A stretch of 64,000 bases of DNA from Tolypothrix sp. PCC 7712 (GTDB lineage Bacteria; Cyanobacteriota; Cyanobacteriia; Cyanobacteriales; Nostocaceae). Of the stretch, positions 37,002-47,232 are shown piece after piece. The stretch is taken from contig NZ_CP063785.1 in NCBI RefSeq assembly GCF_025860405.1, positions 5,829,390 to 5,893,389 of the forward strand. The letters run 5' to 3'. Position 1 is the first letter of the stretch, and the number at the start of each line of letters is the position of its first letter. The notes under the pieces are model-generated. The model saw only the letters and a list, made by a program, of their open reading frames with translations, made no database searches and was not told where the DNA came from. A program made the position numbers and the translations under genes.

Positions 37002-37628
37002 ATGAAAGAAATATTACATCGAATTGAAAATTGGTTAAAAAATAATTTTTCTGAATTATTAGACACCTTAAATCCGGGAGCAACTGTAGAGGAAATTCAA
37101 GCGTTAGAAAAACAAATCCAAAGCGAGTTACCCTCATCATTTAAAGAATTATATAAGTGGCATAATGGACAGAAAAGCGGAACTTATCCAGGGTTATTTT
37201 ACGGGTTAGAATTCTTGTCCTTGCTAGAAGTATCTGCAAATTGGCAAGTGTGGGCGGAACTTGTGGATGATGATATCAATAAGCATATTCTCTGCCAATC
37301 TTATAGCCCAGGAAAAGTTAAAGAAATATATGCTAATAAGAAGTGGGTGCCTTTTGCTTTTGATTGGGGTGGCAACCATTTAGGAATAGATTTAGACCCG
37401 GGAGAGCAAGGGATTAGAGGACAAGTTATCAATTTTGGTAGAGATGAAGAAGTTAAATTTATTTTTGCAGATAATTTAGAATCATTTTTAAATTGGTTTA
37501 TTACTCAACTAGAATCAGGAAATTACATTCTCAGTTCTGAGGAAGATACAAAGAGTTTTAGTACTAAAAACCCACAAATGATCCATTTTCTTGATTATTG
37601 GAAAGTAATTACTCAAGGCAAGCTTTAA
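37002..37628 (+). CDS. SMI1/KNR4 (SUKH) family protein
   Basis: A 208-residue protein with the SUKH core: TVEEIQALEKQIQSELPSSF, KELYKWHNGQ, then VPFAFDWGGNHLGIDLDPG and VKFIFADNLESFLNWFITQL. SUKH proteins often act as immunity proteins to polymorphic toxins, but many are housekeeping in cyanobacteria. No toxin is adjacent, so the role is open. ATG at 37002; no signal peptide. Confidence 0.87.
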   Translation: MKEILHRIENWLKNNFSELLDTLNPGATVEEIQALEKQIQSELPSSFKELYKWHNGQKSGTYPGLFYGLEFLSLLEVSANWQVWAELVDDDINKHILCQSYSPGKVKEIYANKKWVPFAFDWGGNHLGIDLDPGEQGIRGQVINFGRDEEVKFIFADNLESFLNWFITQLESGNYILSSEEDTKSFSTKNPQMIHFLDYWKVITQGKL

Positions 37629-37776
37629 TCAATTGACATCTCAAGAATTTTAATTACTAGCATTTTCTTGATTTGTCAATCGAATGTAACAGAAATTACT
37701 ATGAAAAGGCGATCGCATGATTTATATTGCGTCGCCTCACAATTTGCCTTCTTTGAGGACTGTATTGCAATCCGAA

Positions 37777-39813
37777 TTATTTCTTGGCTGTCAACTCCCT
37801 AGATTGCTCTACCAGGCGAATAAACTCTCCTCGATAGCCCTCCTGGTCTTCGCCCTTACCTTGAGTTGCCAATTTCATGACTAAATCATAATTAGCATTT
37901 CCCTTATACTCAGAGTCACGTAGCAACATCCCAAAGGTAGCTACCGCAGCAGCAAATTTCAGGTTGGTGGAGGTTACCTGTTCAACGCTGACATTATCAT
38001 CTTGGATGGTTTGGGTAATTAATTGACTGGTGTTTTCTTGGGGTAATTTATATCGCAGTTTCACCTGCATCAACTCATTACTAGCAGTATCTGCTGATTT
38101 GGCACCAGAAGGCTGATATCGTAAGGGGTCTACTGTTGGCAGTTTCACATCGCTGTTAATGCCAGTAGGAATGATTTCATACAGCGCTGTTACAGAATGA
38201 CCCGCCCCAATATCACCTGCATCTTTCTTGTCGTCATTGAAATCTTGATTTTGCAGCAAGCGGTTTTCGTAGCCAATCAAGCGATAAGCTTGAACTTTTG
38301 CCGGATTAAATTCCACCTGAATTTTCACATCCTTAGCAATAGTAAATAGAGTGCCCCTGAGATCGTTAACTAAAACTTTTTTGGCTTCCAATAGAGTATC
38401 AATGTAAGCGTAGTTGCCGTTACCCTTATCAGCCAGTTGTTCCATCTTTGAGTCTTTATAATTGCCCGTGCCAAATCCCAACACCGTTAGAAAAATACCT
38501 TGCTCTCGCTTCTGTTCAATTAATCTTGTTAGTTCGGCATCACTGGAAACCCCGACATTAAAATCTCCATCGGTAGCTAAAATAACTCTATTATTACCAG
38601 ACTTAATGAAGTTTTGTTTGGCTATCTTATAGGCCAGTTCAATGCCCTCACCACCAGCCGTCGAGCCTCCAGCCTCCAAACGCTCAATTGCTGCCAAAAT
38701 TTTTGATTTCTGACTACCAGGAGTAGCAGGTAACACCAATCCCGCATTCCCTGCATAGACTACCAAACTCACCCGGTCTTCAGGACGCAGTTTCTCTACT
38801 AGCAATTTGAGGGACTGTTGCACCAAGGGTAATTTGTTGGGTTCACCCATAGAACCGGAGACATCAATCAAAAATACTAGGTTGCTAGGTGGTAAAGTTT
38901 GACTTTCTAAACGTTTACCTTGCAAACCTACCTGTACCAATTTATGTTGCGAATTCCAGGGAGCAACCGCAACTTCTGTCGTGACGGAAAAAGGGCGATC
39001 AGTTTTTGGTTGTGGATAATTGTAAGTAAAGTAGTTAATCAATTCTTCAATTCGCACTGCATCCTTGGGCGGTAATTCTCCTTGGGTAATAAACCGTCGC
39101 ACGTTGCTGTAGGATGCTGTATCTACATCAATGGAAAAGGTGGAAAGAGGATCATTACTGACGCGATGAAAGGGATTGTCATCAATCCGGTTGTAGTTTT
39201 CTGTGTTGAATCTACCCGTTTGTGGTTCAGGTGCAACCCTTCCTACACTCCTAACTGCTGAAAGTTTAGGGCTGGCGGGGCGGTTAACAACTTGCTCTTG
39301 AGCAGTTGCGCCTGAGGGAATAGTAGGGAGTGGAGGTATGAGTGTGGGTAAAGATTCAGTCTTGCGATTATCTTCAGCAGGAGTGATGTTACTAGTAGCA
39401 TCCAATTCCTCTGTTTGTTTTTTCAGGGTTGCTAACTCTGGTGCGAATTCGGATTGCAAGCGTTGTAGAGTTTTGAGATCCTCTGGCGCAACTGTATTGG
39501 GATTAGTGGCTATTAGCTCATTACTCCGATTCACACAAGCATTTAAGACAGTAGCAAACTCCGCCCGAGTTATAGGCCGAGTGCCAAAGTTTTGGATGGA
39601 AACAACGCAACTATACTTTTGTACCAATGCTTGAAGTGATTGGTAATCGGGGTGATTGGGTGGAATAGGGGCTGAACTTTGAGGAGTCTGATTAGCTGGA
39701 ATCGCAACCGTAGCAGGCTGACGTAAAATTGCAATTCCCACGGATGGTATCAACAATAATATTGTGGCAATGCTGATTCGCTGCCAGATTTTGGATGGAA
39801 TCGGGTAAGACAT
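37777..39813 (-). CDS. VWA-domain protein (YfbK-like) with N-terminal SLH-like segment
   Basis: A 678-residue envelope protein. An N-terminal hydrophobic helix (ISIATILLLIPSVGIAIL) is a signal peptide or anchor. Residues about 55-95 (SLQALVQKYSC, TRAEFATVLNACVNR) resemble the single SLH domain of cyanobacterial outer-membrane proteins. Then follow a coiled coil, the YfbK N-terminal domain (NPFHRVSNDPLSTFSIDVD), a VWA domain with MIDAS DVSGSM and TDGDFNVG, and the DUF3520 tail. The combination suggests a surface or periplasmic metal-dependent adhesion protein. Monocistronic. Confidence 0.88.
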   Translation of the reverse strand: MSYPIPSKIWQRISIATILLLIPSVGIAILRQPATVAIPANQTPQSSAPIPPNHPDYQSLQALVQKYSCVVSIQNFGTRPITRAEFATVLNACVNRSNELIATNPNTVAPEDLKTLQRLQSEFAPELATLKKQTEELDATSNITPAEDNRKTESLPTLIPPLPTIPSGATAQEQVVNRPASPKLSAVRSVGRVAPEPQTGRFNTENYNRIDDNPFHRVSNDPLSTFSIDVDTASYSNVRRFITQGELPPKDAVRIEELINYFTYNYPQPKTDRPFSVTTEVAVAPWNSQHKLVQVGLQGKRLESQTLPPSNLVFLIDVSGSMGEPNKLPLVQQSLKLLVEKLRPEDRVSLVVYAGNAGLVLPATPGSQKSKILAAIERLEAGGSTAGGEGIELAYKIAKQNFIKSGNNRVILATDGDFNVGVSSDAELTRLIEQKREQGIFLTVLGFGTGNYKDSKMEQLADKGNGNYAYIDTLLEAKKVLVNDLRGTLFTIAKDVKIQVEFNPAKVQAYRLIGYENRLLQNQDFNDDKKDAGDIGAGHSVTALYEIIPTGINSDVKLPTVDPLRYQPSGAKSADTASNELMQVKLRYKLPQENTSQLITQTIQDDNVSVEQVTSTNLKFAAAVATFGMLLRDSEYKGNANYDLVMKLATQGKGEDQEGYRGEFIRLVEQSRELTAKK

Positions 39814-40204
39814 GGCTAACTTCTCACACTAATTCTGGTATTGCCGCAAAACTTCATAGAATGATGGCAACCCTATTGAAATACACAGGATTACTGTCAT
39901 ATAAAGTTTTTATTTATACCAATTCAAATTATGTTTGCAACAGATACATCATTCGGAGAGCAAAGCAATGCCTTACCCCTACTATCTGTCACATTCTTTT
40001 TTAAAATGGTAATACCTAGAATAATCTGGAACCCCTGGGGATTTGATCGCCGTTACAGTTTTGGTAACTATAAAATTGCGATCGCCTGTTATTATCAGGT
40101 TACGCGGAGATTGCGCTTCAATGCTCAACAAGGGAAGAGGTTTTTCAACTCGGGGATAATACAATCTGGAAAAGTGATGTTCTGGAAACTATTGATTACT
40201 TGTT

Positions 40205-40558
40205 ATGACCCTTCAAGTCTACGGTATTCCCAACTGCGGCACTTGCAAAAAAGCTGTTACATGGCTGCAAGCCAACAGCATAGACTATGAATTTAATAAC
40301 ACTAAAGAAAATCCACCCACTCGCGAGCAGATCCAAAACTGGGTAAAGTCTTTGGGTTCTGCTCCCATGCGGAATACCTCTGGTCAATCTTACCGTGCTT
40401 TAGGTGATGCCAAGAAGACATGGACAGACGAACAGTGGATTGAGGCTTTTACTCAAGATGCCATGCTGCTTAAACGTCCGATTTTCGTCAAAGATGGAAC
40501 AGCCTTAGCGGTAGGTTTCAAAGATGAAAACGTGATTCGCGAAAAATTAGGGTTTTAA
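40205..40558 (+). CDS. ArsC/Spx/MgsR-family thioredoxin-fold protein
   Basis: A 117-residue protein with YGIPNCGTCKKAVTWLQ (CGTC active site), the family-specific Spx/ArsC region NTKENPPTREQIQNWVKSLG and MLLKRPIFVKDGTALAVGF with the Arg-Pro of ArsC-like reductases. The CxxC and absent ArsC catalytic context favour an Spx/MgsR-like member. It may be a reductase or redox regulator. Confidence 0.88.
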   Translation: MTLQVYGIPNCGTCKKAVTWLQANSIDYEFNNTKENPPTREQIQNWVKSLGSAPMRNTSGQSYRALGDAKKTWTDEQWIEAFTQDAMLLKRPIFVKDGTALAVGFKDENVIREKLGF

Positions 40559-41113
40559 TCTCCGTTTATCAGCGATTAATTTTTTCTAATCTAACGCACT
40601 ATTTTAGTCTAGACACGCTAGTAGGTTGGGTTAAGCGTAAACCCAACATGGCTTAACCTATATTTCGGTGTTGGGTTTCCTTACGTCAACGCAATCGACA
40701 ACTCTGGTGATAAATTTGGGTTATGATTTTTTCCCACAAATTATTACTCATGTTTTTTAGTATCCTTTGACAACCATAGTAATAGTTATCTTTAAAAGCC
40801 TGCAATTGCTAACAAGACTAGTAATTTTATGCTGATTAAGTTTGAGCTAATAAATCTTTTTAAATCAGGTATTGTAAGTATTTTTTCTTATTTTAGTCTT
40901 CACTCAATATAACTTAATAGTATTATTAGCAAAATTTTGATATTTTCATTTTTAGCTAACTGAATTCAACAATTAACTCTCAGCATCCTAAATTAATTGT
41001 GAAAAATATTCTTCAAATCGAACTAGAGAGCCGCAAAAAACATAGATAGATGAGAAATATATACTTACACAATTGATGGGGTTGCTTCATTTGTATACTT
41101 ACAGAAATTTGTT
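40559..41113. other. Intergenic region with palindromic repeat, no gene
   Basis: At 40623-40680 GTTGGGTT and AAACCCAAC are arranged as a complex palindrome (GTTGGGTTAAGC / GTTTACGC then repeated with CAAC), a known kind of dispersed repeat. The remainder is A+T-rich with no supported gene. Confidence 0.5.
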
Positions 41114-43333
41114 ATGAAAAAGAGACAACAGGTTTTTGGTGGTATTATCTTGTGGGCAGTACTGGCATGTCTAGGTATTGCTTTGCAATATTTCTACGAC
41201 TTCTTACAATATATTTTCTTTCTCCGAGTACCTATAATTGTGGGCTTAATACTGTTTTTCTTGCCCAAGGTTGCCGTTGACACTGGTTTATCACCAATGT
41301 TGAAAAACTTGTTTGTCCTACGTGCTAATAATCAGTTAATTTTAGTAATTGGATGTGCGGTTTTAGCAGGACTTTCGACAATTCAAGTGTTGGATGTAAT
41401 CTGGTATAACTCCCAGATTCGTTTTGATGTGCCTCGGTTACCAGAAATTACAGCAATTCCAGAAATTATCCAATATCTATGCGCTATCATCTTGAGTCTT
41501 CCTATTATCATCAAGGCGATTCAGCTTTCTAAAAAAGAAATAGAAATAGGAGATAAAAGCCAGCAAATTTGGGGAATTATATTCGGCATTGGTTTAGGTG
41601 TTTTAGTCATAATCACAGACTACTTTGCTAAGATTTTCTTTAAATCCAATCAATCTTTAAAACAGGTATTATTGGCAATAATCGATTTTTTACCGGAAAG
41701 GATACGAAAAGGTTATATAGATGAACCTGGGGTATTATCTTACGGGATTGCTGAAATGGTAGGGTTTTCCTTACTAATACTAATGATTTATGGCTTTGGT
41801 TATATTATCTTTAAACCTCGTCCAATTACTAACAGATTAGAAATACCTGCGCTTTTTTATATCACTCTGATTTTGTCATTGATGGTCGTATGGCTAGGAG
41901 GAATTTCCTTCTTTAATGATGTGTCTCGCATTCCCACATTCTTATTATTTTGTGTTATTTCATCTGCCTCTTATAAAATTTTTCAAGTAGACCATTTTTA
42001 CAAAATCTACCCATTAAAAAATAAACTGCCAAAACCGACAACAGAAAAATGGATTGATATTATCCATAAACGGCTAGAAAATCAACAAAGTGATGAGAAA
42101 ACTTTAGTAGTAGTTTGTGCAAGTGGCGGTGGTATTCAAGCATCTGGATGGACAACTCAAGTTTTGACAGGTTTACAAGAAGCAATTGGAAATAAATTTA
42201 CCAAAGCAATTGGTTGGATTAGTGCAGTTTCTGGTGGTTCTGTGGGCACAATGTTTTATTTGGATAGATTTGGCGCGCAAGGTTATCCAGAAGTAGATGA
42301 ATTAGCAAAAATTTTTAAAAGCGCTACAGAAGATAGTTTGGATGCTACAGGATGGGGGTTAGCTTATCCCGATTTACTTCGTTTTATTGGATTACCTTTT
42401 GTTGTGCCAAAAGAAAAAGATAAGAATGATCATGCCGAAACTGAGCAAGACAGAGGTACAGCTATCGAAATAGACTGGAAAGGAGAAATGGAAAATCCCG
42501 ATGAAAGTTTAAGTAGCTGGAGAGAGAAAATTGACGAAGGAATCATTCCTATTCCTATTTTTAATGCAACCTTAGTTGAAGATGGACGGCGTTTTTTAGT
42601 TAGTCCAATGACTTTTAGTAAAGAAAGTCAGCAAGAAAATCGCACCTCTATAGACTTTAACAAGCTCTATCCAGAATATGACATTGATGTGACTACATCT
42701 GCTCGATTATCCGCTACTTTTCCTTATATTTCTCCTGTGTGCTGTCCTAGTGAAGAAACCAATTGGAATTATCATGTAGCTGATGGTGGCTACTTCGACA
42801 ATTTTGGTATAGTTACTAGTATCGAATTACTAGATCAACTTTTAGAATCAACTCAAAATAACCAAATCAAAAAAGTTATTTTATTACAAATAAATGCCTT
42901 TCCTGATAATGAGTTACCAAAACAAGAAGAAGGCGCTCCTGGATGGCAGATGGAAGTTATTGGTTCATTACTCGCTTTATTAAACGTGCGTAGTTCTACA
43001 CAAAATGGCAGTAATTCATTAAATATCAAACTTTTGAAAGACAAATATGAATGTGGTTACAATCATACTGATAACGAAAGAAAGCTGCAATTTTTGAAGG
43101 AGAAATCTTGTAAAAAAGGGATAGAAATTAACCACGTTAACATTACATTTCCTGCTGGCAAGATTAGTCCTCCACTTTCTTGGCAGCTAACTCAAGAACA
43201 AAAAGAAGCTATTCAAAATTCCTGGAAAGAGTGGCAGCAAAAGAACTGTGATGTAATTACAAAAATAAATGAAGCTATCCCACCAGAAAAGGATATTAAT
43301 TTAGAACATGATTTAGAGTCATCCACAAAATAA
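41114..43333 (+). CDS. Patatin-like phospholipase with N-terminal membrane domain
   Basis: A 739-residue protein. The N-terminal 320 or so residues contain about seven to eight membrane helices. The C-terminal half is a patatin/cPLA2-type hydrolase: CASGGGIQASGWTTQVL oxyanion loop, nucleophile elbow SAVSGGSVGTMFYLDRFG and catalytic Asp in HVADGGYFDNFG. It is likely a membrane-bound lipid acyl hydrolase. A helical insertion near residues 425-480 separates the Ser and Asp motifs. No neighbour suggests a pathway. Confidence 0.88.
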   Translation: MKKRQQVFGGIILWAVLACLGIALQYFYDFLQYIFFLRVPIIVGLILFFLPKVAVDTGLSPMLKNLFVLRANNQLILVIGCAVLAGLSTIQVLDVIWYNSQIRFDVPRLPEITAIPEIIQYLCAIILSLPIIIKAIQLSKKEIEIGDKSQQIWGIIFGIGLGVLVIITDYFAKIFFKSNQSLKQVLLAIIDFLPERIRKGYIDEPGVLSYGIAEMVGFSLLILMIYGFGYIIFKPRPITNRLEIPALFYITLILSLMVVWLGGISFFNDVSRIPTFLLFCVISSASYKIFQVDHFYKIYPLKNKLPKPTTEKWIDIIHKRLENQQSDEKTLVVVCASGGGIQASGWTTQVLTGLQEAIGNKFTKAIGWISAVSGGSVGTMFYLDRFGAQGYPEVDELAKIFKSATEDSLDATGWGLAYPDLLRFIGLPFVVPKEKDKNDHAETEQDRGTAIEIDWKGEMENPDESLSSWREKIDEGIIPIPIFNATLVEDGRRFLVSPMTFSKESQQENRTSIDFNKLYPEYDIDVTTSARLSATFPYISPVCCPSEETNWNYHVADGGYFDNFGIVTSIELLDQLLESTQNNQIKKVILLQINAFPDNELPKQEEGAPGWQMEVIGSLLALLNVRSSTQNGSNSLNIKLLKDKYECGYNHTDNERKLQFLKEKSCKKGIEINHVNITFPAGKISPPLSWQLTQEQKEAIQNSWKEWQQKNCDVITKINEAIPPEKDINLEHDLESSTK

Positions 43334-43449
43334 TTGTGGTAATACCAATTTGAAAAAAGAATGCGACAGATTGTAGGGGCATGGGCACTGCCCATTGGTG
43401 TCAACTTAAGCTAAAAGCGATATAGGGCGGGCGTTGTACAAATACCTCG

Positions 43450-43556
43450 CGCCCTCATCCCCTAACCCCTTCTCCCCCAGGAGAAGGAGAACTAAATCTC
43501 TTGCTCCTTTCTCCCTGTGGGAGAGGGGCTGGGGGTGAGGGCGAAACCTTGCAACC
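43450..43556. repeat. Large palindromic repeat (CCCTCATCCCC ... GGGGGTGAGGG)
   Basis: CCCTCATCCCCTAACCCCTT and AGGGGCTGGGGGTGAGGG are inverted copies about 55 bp apart, enclosing CTCCCCCAGGAG and CTCCCTGTGGGAG hairpins. This is a widespread cyanobacterial intergenic repeat. Confidence 0.75.
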
Positions 43557-43669
43557 AAGAGGGTTTCACGTTAAGTTGACACGTATGGGCACTGCCTTGC
43601 CCCGACAATCTGTCACAATACTTGTCGGGTAAGGGGAAAAGGGGCAAGAAAAAACCTTTAACCCTTACC

Positions 43670-43725
43670 CTTTCTCCTGCGGAGACGCTACGCGTAGCTT
43701 GCTTCCCCGCAGGGGTACACCTTTT
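43670..43725. repeat. Palindromic repeat with GCTACGCGTAGC core
   Basis: GGAGACGCTACGCGTAGCTT is followed by CCCCGCAGGGG. The same family of short dispersed repeat, in variant form, interrupts the T-loop of a tRNA-like RNA at 57.0 kb. Confidence 0.6.
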
Positions 43726-43892
43726 CCCCAAAGCGATTGTCTATTTTTTAAGTTGGAAGTCCCTAATCCCTGTAATTCTTGCTATGTAAAGTTTAAATAG
43801 TATAAATACTGAAATAATAATCCGAAATTGCTGAAATAAATACACAAAAATACGGATGTCGTTCCTCAGTAATTCCCGTATTTTCAAGCAAA

Positions 43893-44081
43893 ATGAGTAC
43901 AAACCCTGCTTTTCCTATAATCATTCTAATGGTATCTTTTATCATCCTAATGAGTGCACTCGCACTTCTAATCAAGCCGATAGCTAAAAGCTGCATTCGC
44001 AAATACAAGCGATATCGCTTAATTAAACGCAGAAGGGAGCAATTTTATAAAGAATTGAGATATTTAATGGCAGAGAGATAA
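43893..44081 (+). CDS. Possible small single-pass membrane protein
   Basis: A 62-residue frame with a hydrophobic segment (FPIIILMVSFIILMSALALL) and a strongly basic C-terminal tail (RKYKRYRLIKRRREQFYKEL), consistent with an N-out/C-in membrane peptide. The ribosome binding site is weak and I do not recognise the family. Confidence 0.4.
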   Translation: MSTNPAFPIIILMVSFIILMSALALLIKPIAKSCIRKYKRYRLIKRRREQFYKELRYLMAER

Positions 44082-44123
44082 CCACTGAACATCATTAATT
44101 GGATTAATTCTCTAAAGTACTAC

Positions 44124-45317
44124 TCATAGACTTGTGGGAGTGAGGAGAATGATTTGCTGTTTTTGGAGCGATCGCACATCTGCTAAACTTGCATCCACTG
44201 ACTGCAAAATTTGCGCTGTTGTCTGATTTCCATCACAGGCGAGGAGAAACTGCCACTCGGCATCATTAAGACGCACAATCTGATAGTCTTGATTAAAGAA
44301 TTGTTGACTATCTCGCCATCCCTGAATGCAAGGACTCGGTTCGGGGATTGCAGACATCAGTTTGGCATCTGATGCCCAATTTTCTCTATTAATGGGACTG
44401 CGTCCTAAGAAAAACTCGTAGTGAGTAATTGCTTGGGGATCTAGGAGTTCAATTAACCGATAGCGTTGGCGATCGCTTAAATTTTGAGAACGTTCAATCA
44501 ATCCCGGTGCTTGACCAATCAATCGTTCTAAATTCCAAATCTGGGGATTAGAAAAGCCGAGAAACTCTAACCCCGACGCATCAATTAACTCAAACACAGT
44601 ATTGATGTTGTAATCAATTTCCTGAGGATGGACATACATATCTGCAAAGTAGCCATCGCGTTGATTTTCCCAAGACCAGCGTTCCTGTTCACGCTGGCGC
44701 AGGCGGTTATTTTCTGGTAAAGCAGCAAATATTTGTCTTCCCACTGCTACACCATCAGTATAATCACCGCGTTGATCGCCTTGCAAAAGTGCGATCGCTT
44801 CTTGCATCAATTTAATTTCCCAACGCCCCAATTCACCATACACAAATATATGCATGATTCCGCCAGGCGATAGCTTTTTCGCTAAAGCTTGAATCCCGCG
44901 AATGGGGTCAGGGGTATGGTGCAGAACTCCCACACAGTTAATTAAATCGAATTCACCTGCAAGCTGCTCCACATCAAACAAACTCAGATGATGAAATTCT
45001 ACCCTGGTTGCCCCTGATTTTTGACAGCGCTCTTGAGCTACAGCTAATGCACCAGCACTCAAATCGATGCCTACAATCGCCGCATCCGGATTGAGATGTA
45101 CTAAGTATTCTGTTCCCACCCCCGTACCACACCCAGCATCGAGGATGCGGACATTGTTGCGTGCGGGTTTTTGTCCGGTACAAAAGTTATAGGCTGTCAG
45201 CCAGTTCCAGCGCCAGTTATAACCAGGAGGCGGTTCATCTAATAACGGTTCTGGAGGGAAGGGATAGGTATTGTAGAGTTTGGCGACTGCGGCACTAATT
45301 GCTTGGGAATCTGACAT
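44124..45317 (-). CDS. Class I SAM-dependent methyltransferase with C-terminal extension
   Basis: A 397-residue protein. Residues about 50-160 form a methyltransferase domain (RILDAGCGTGVGTEYLVHL, IVGIDLSAGALAVAQERC, FDLINCVGVLHHTPDP). The N-terminal AAVAKLYNTYPFPPEPLLDE is common to a group of cyanobacterial methyltransferases. The C-terminal 150 residues contain a winged-helix-like SLADVRSLQKQQIILL end. Substrate unknown. Confidence 0.87.
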   Translation of the reverse strand: MSDSQAISAAVAKLYNTYPFPPEPLLDEPPPGYNWRWNWLTAYNFCTGQKPARNNVRILDAGCGTGVGTEYLVHLNPDAAIVGIDLSAGALAVAQERCQKSGATRVEFHHLSLFDVEQLAGEFDLINCVGVLHHTPDPIRGIQALAKKLSPGGIMHIFVYGELGRWEIKLMQEAIALLQGDQRGDYTDGVAVGRQIFAALPENNRLRQREQERWSWENQRDGYFADMYVHPQEIDYNINTVFELIDASGLEFLGFSNPQIWNLERLIGQAPGLIERSQNLSDRQRYRLIELLDPQAITHYEFFLGRSPINRENWASDAKLMSAIPEPSPCIQGWRDSQQFFNQDYQIVRLNDAEWQFLLACDGNQTTAQILQSVDASLADVRSLQKQQIILLTPTSL

Positions 45318-45454
45318 GGCGGGAGAAAATGAATTCGTAATTGATAATACCTTGCGGTCAGCCTCTTTGCGCCATCTAATTTGTGAAGATGCAGGAAGTT
45401 GTGGTATCTGGGAAAGGTTACAGGCACTCCATAAAACTGCAAATAGCTTGAGGC

Positions 45455-45888
45455 CTAACTTTCCAATCTTGGATCATCTTCTGGTGGATGCCAACCACCT
45501 TTAATCCAAAGCCGCCGCGCTTTGACAATAGAACTCTCATTATGGCGCTCATCATTCAAATCTAAACGATTACAAGTAGCTCGTCCTGTTTCTGTAATAC
45601 CAATAATCGTCAAACCATCTGCCGACCAAATAAAATGCTCAGACCATTTTTGCTAACGAGGATTAAAAAGAGGAAAATTTTTCCCAGTTTCCGGGTCAAT
45701 GCCAGTTGTAAAGTTGTAGCGATAGCCATTACAACGCTGACAAGCCAATGCTAAATTATCAGGCTCATCGGAAGAGTTAGGAAAAGATTGCGGAATTATA
45801 TGGTCGATCGCAAATAAAGCAGCACTTGCTTCTTCCAAAGCGTGACAGTATTCACATAAGTATTTTGCTCTTTCCCTGACTAACTTTC
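45455..45888 (-). pseudogene. HNH endonuclease gene, 3' part, split by IS630 and with a nonsense codon
   Basis: The minus strand encodes RKLVRERAKYLCEYCH, FAIDHIIPQSFPNSSDEPDN and LALACQRCNGYRYN, an HNH domain with CxxC/CxxC zinc ligands and the DHIIPQS motif. After NPR a TAG (45653) stops it, yet the frame continues with the family's usual C-terminus (KWSEHFIWSADGLTIIGITE, GRATCNRLDLNDERH) to TAG at 45455. The N-terminal seven codons lie on the other side of the IS at 47215-47236: ATG ACG GTT AAT GAT GCA ACT joins exactly to AGA AAG. The gene is doubly dead. Confidence 0.92.
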
Positions 45889-45890
45889 TA

Positions 45891-47214
45891 GTACAGTACG
45901 GCGGAAATAAGCAGACCATTAAATAGCCAAAACTTTGCTCTTATATGTCCACTTAAAAGGTTTAGCCATTGTTTGATTAAAGTAGTCGATAAACTTGAGG
46001 ATTCGATTTTTCAAATCATCCTGACTGACGAAACTGGCTCTTCTGAGTAACTTGCGAACCAAAATACTGAACCAAATCTCAATTTGATTGAGCCAAGAGG
46101 AATGTTTAGGTGTGTAATGAAACACAATCCGGTGTGTTGGATCACTCAAAAAAGCAGTGCGGGATTTCATTGATTTAAGGATGCCACTTTCTCCCTTAAT
46201 ACCCAGGTCAATATTCAAACCTTCAATTTGTGCAACTAAACGAACTAGAGACTCAGACTGATGAGTGTTAAGGCAGTCCATAATCAGATGCCATTTTTTA
46301 GCATCACTGTCAGTTTCAATTGTTCGGCGAACATGAAGGGCAAAATCAACTTCCGTTCTGGTATCTGAACAAGTCGGCTGGACAATTTGACCAGTGGCAA
46401 CATCAAAGCTGGCAATTAAGCTTTGCGTGCCGTGACGAATATACTCAAATTCCCTTCTTTCGACTTTGCCTGGTCGCACAGGTAAGTCTTTTTCTAAGCG
46501 CTCAGTAGCTTGAATTCCTGTCATTTCATCAATGGATATTGTACGTTCTCCCTGAAGATGCCGCTCAATCGCATTGATGTATAAACCAGTAATATCTTCA
46601 ACTTTTGCGTCAAATTCTTCGTCCTCAGGGGGGGGTTAACCAGTAGCGGCTCTGGTGAGGTTTAAGTTCTGCTTCTTCAAGTAATCTTCCAACATGGCGG
46701 ACAGATATGCTTTCAATAATTCCAAGTTTGATGATTTCGTTCGCTAGTTCTCTTGCTGTCCAATGACTTATTGGTCTTCCATAATCGGATGGTGGGGAAC
46801 AAGCTAATGCAAACAACTCGATTACTTGTTCCATACTAAACTTCGGGCGTGCGCCAACACGCTCAGAGTCTTGTAATCTCTGCTCAATTGATAATTCTTT
46901 CCCCTCAGTTTCCAACCACCGATTTCGCCATAAACGCGCCGTTTGACGATTTATGTCTAAATTTCGGGCGATTTCACGATGATTTTGACCCTCTGATCCC
47001 ATGACAATTATTTTGGCTCGTAGCGCTATCTGTTGCGGCGTGTTGTGTCTGTTTATCAACTGTTGGAGTTGATCCCGCTCGCCATCGCTTAAATTTAATA
47101 TTTTAGGATTTAATCTAGCCACACCTTGATTCCTTAATCCGCGCCCAAAACGGGTTTTAACCTGATTATTTATTCTCCCACCAATATGGTCTATTTATTT
47201 ATGCCGTGTTGTAC
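45891..47214 (-). mobile_element. IS630-family insertion sequence with terminal repeats and TA duplication
   Basis: A 1,324-bp element. The left end GTACAGTACGGCGGAAATAA and the right end, read inward, GTACAACACGGCATAAATAA are imperfect terminal inverted repeats, and both are flanked by TA (45889-45890 and 47215-47216), the IS630 target duplication. It carries one transposase in two frames. Its insertion point lies inside codon 7-8 of the HNH gene. Confidence 0.93.
45919..47122 (-). CDS. IS630-family transposase in two overlapping frames
   Basis: The first frame (47122-46625) gives an HTH domain (REIARNLDINRQTARLWRNR). The second (to 45919) gives the DDE catalytic domain: Asp in SIDEMTG, Asp in IMDCLNTHQSE, Glu in WLNQIEIWFSIL. 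The frames meet at a run of eight C (minus strand; plus-strand G at 46628-46635), immediately before TGA. Seven C would fuse them into one protein of about 400 residues. It is either a frameshift mutation or a slippage site used to make the full transposase. Confidence 0.88.
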
Positions 47215-47232
47215 TAGTTGCATCATTAACCG

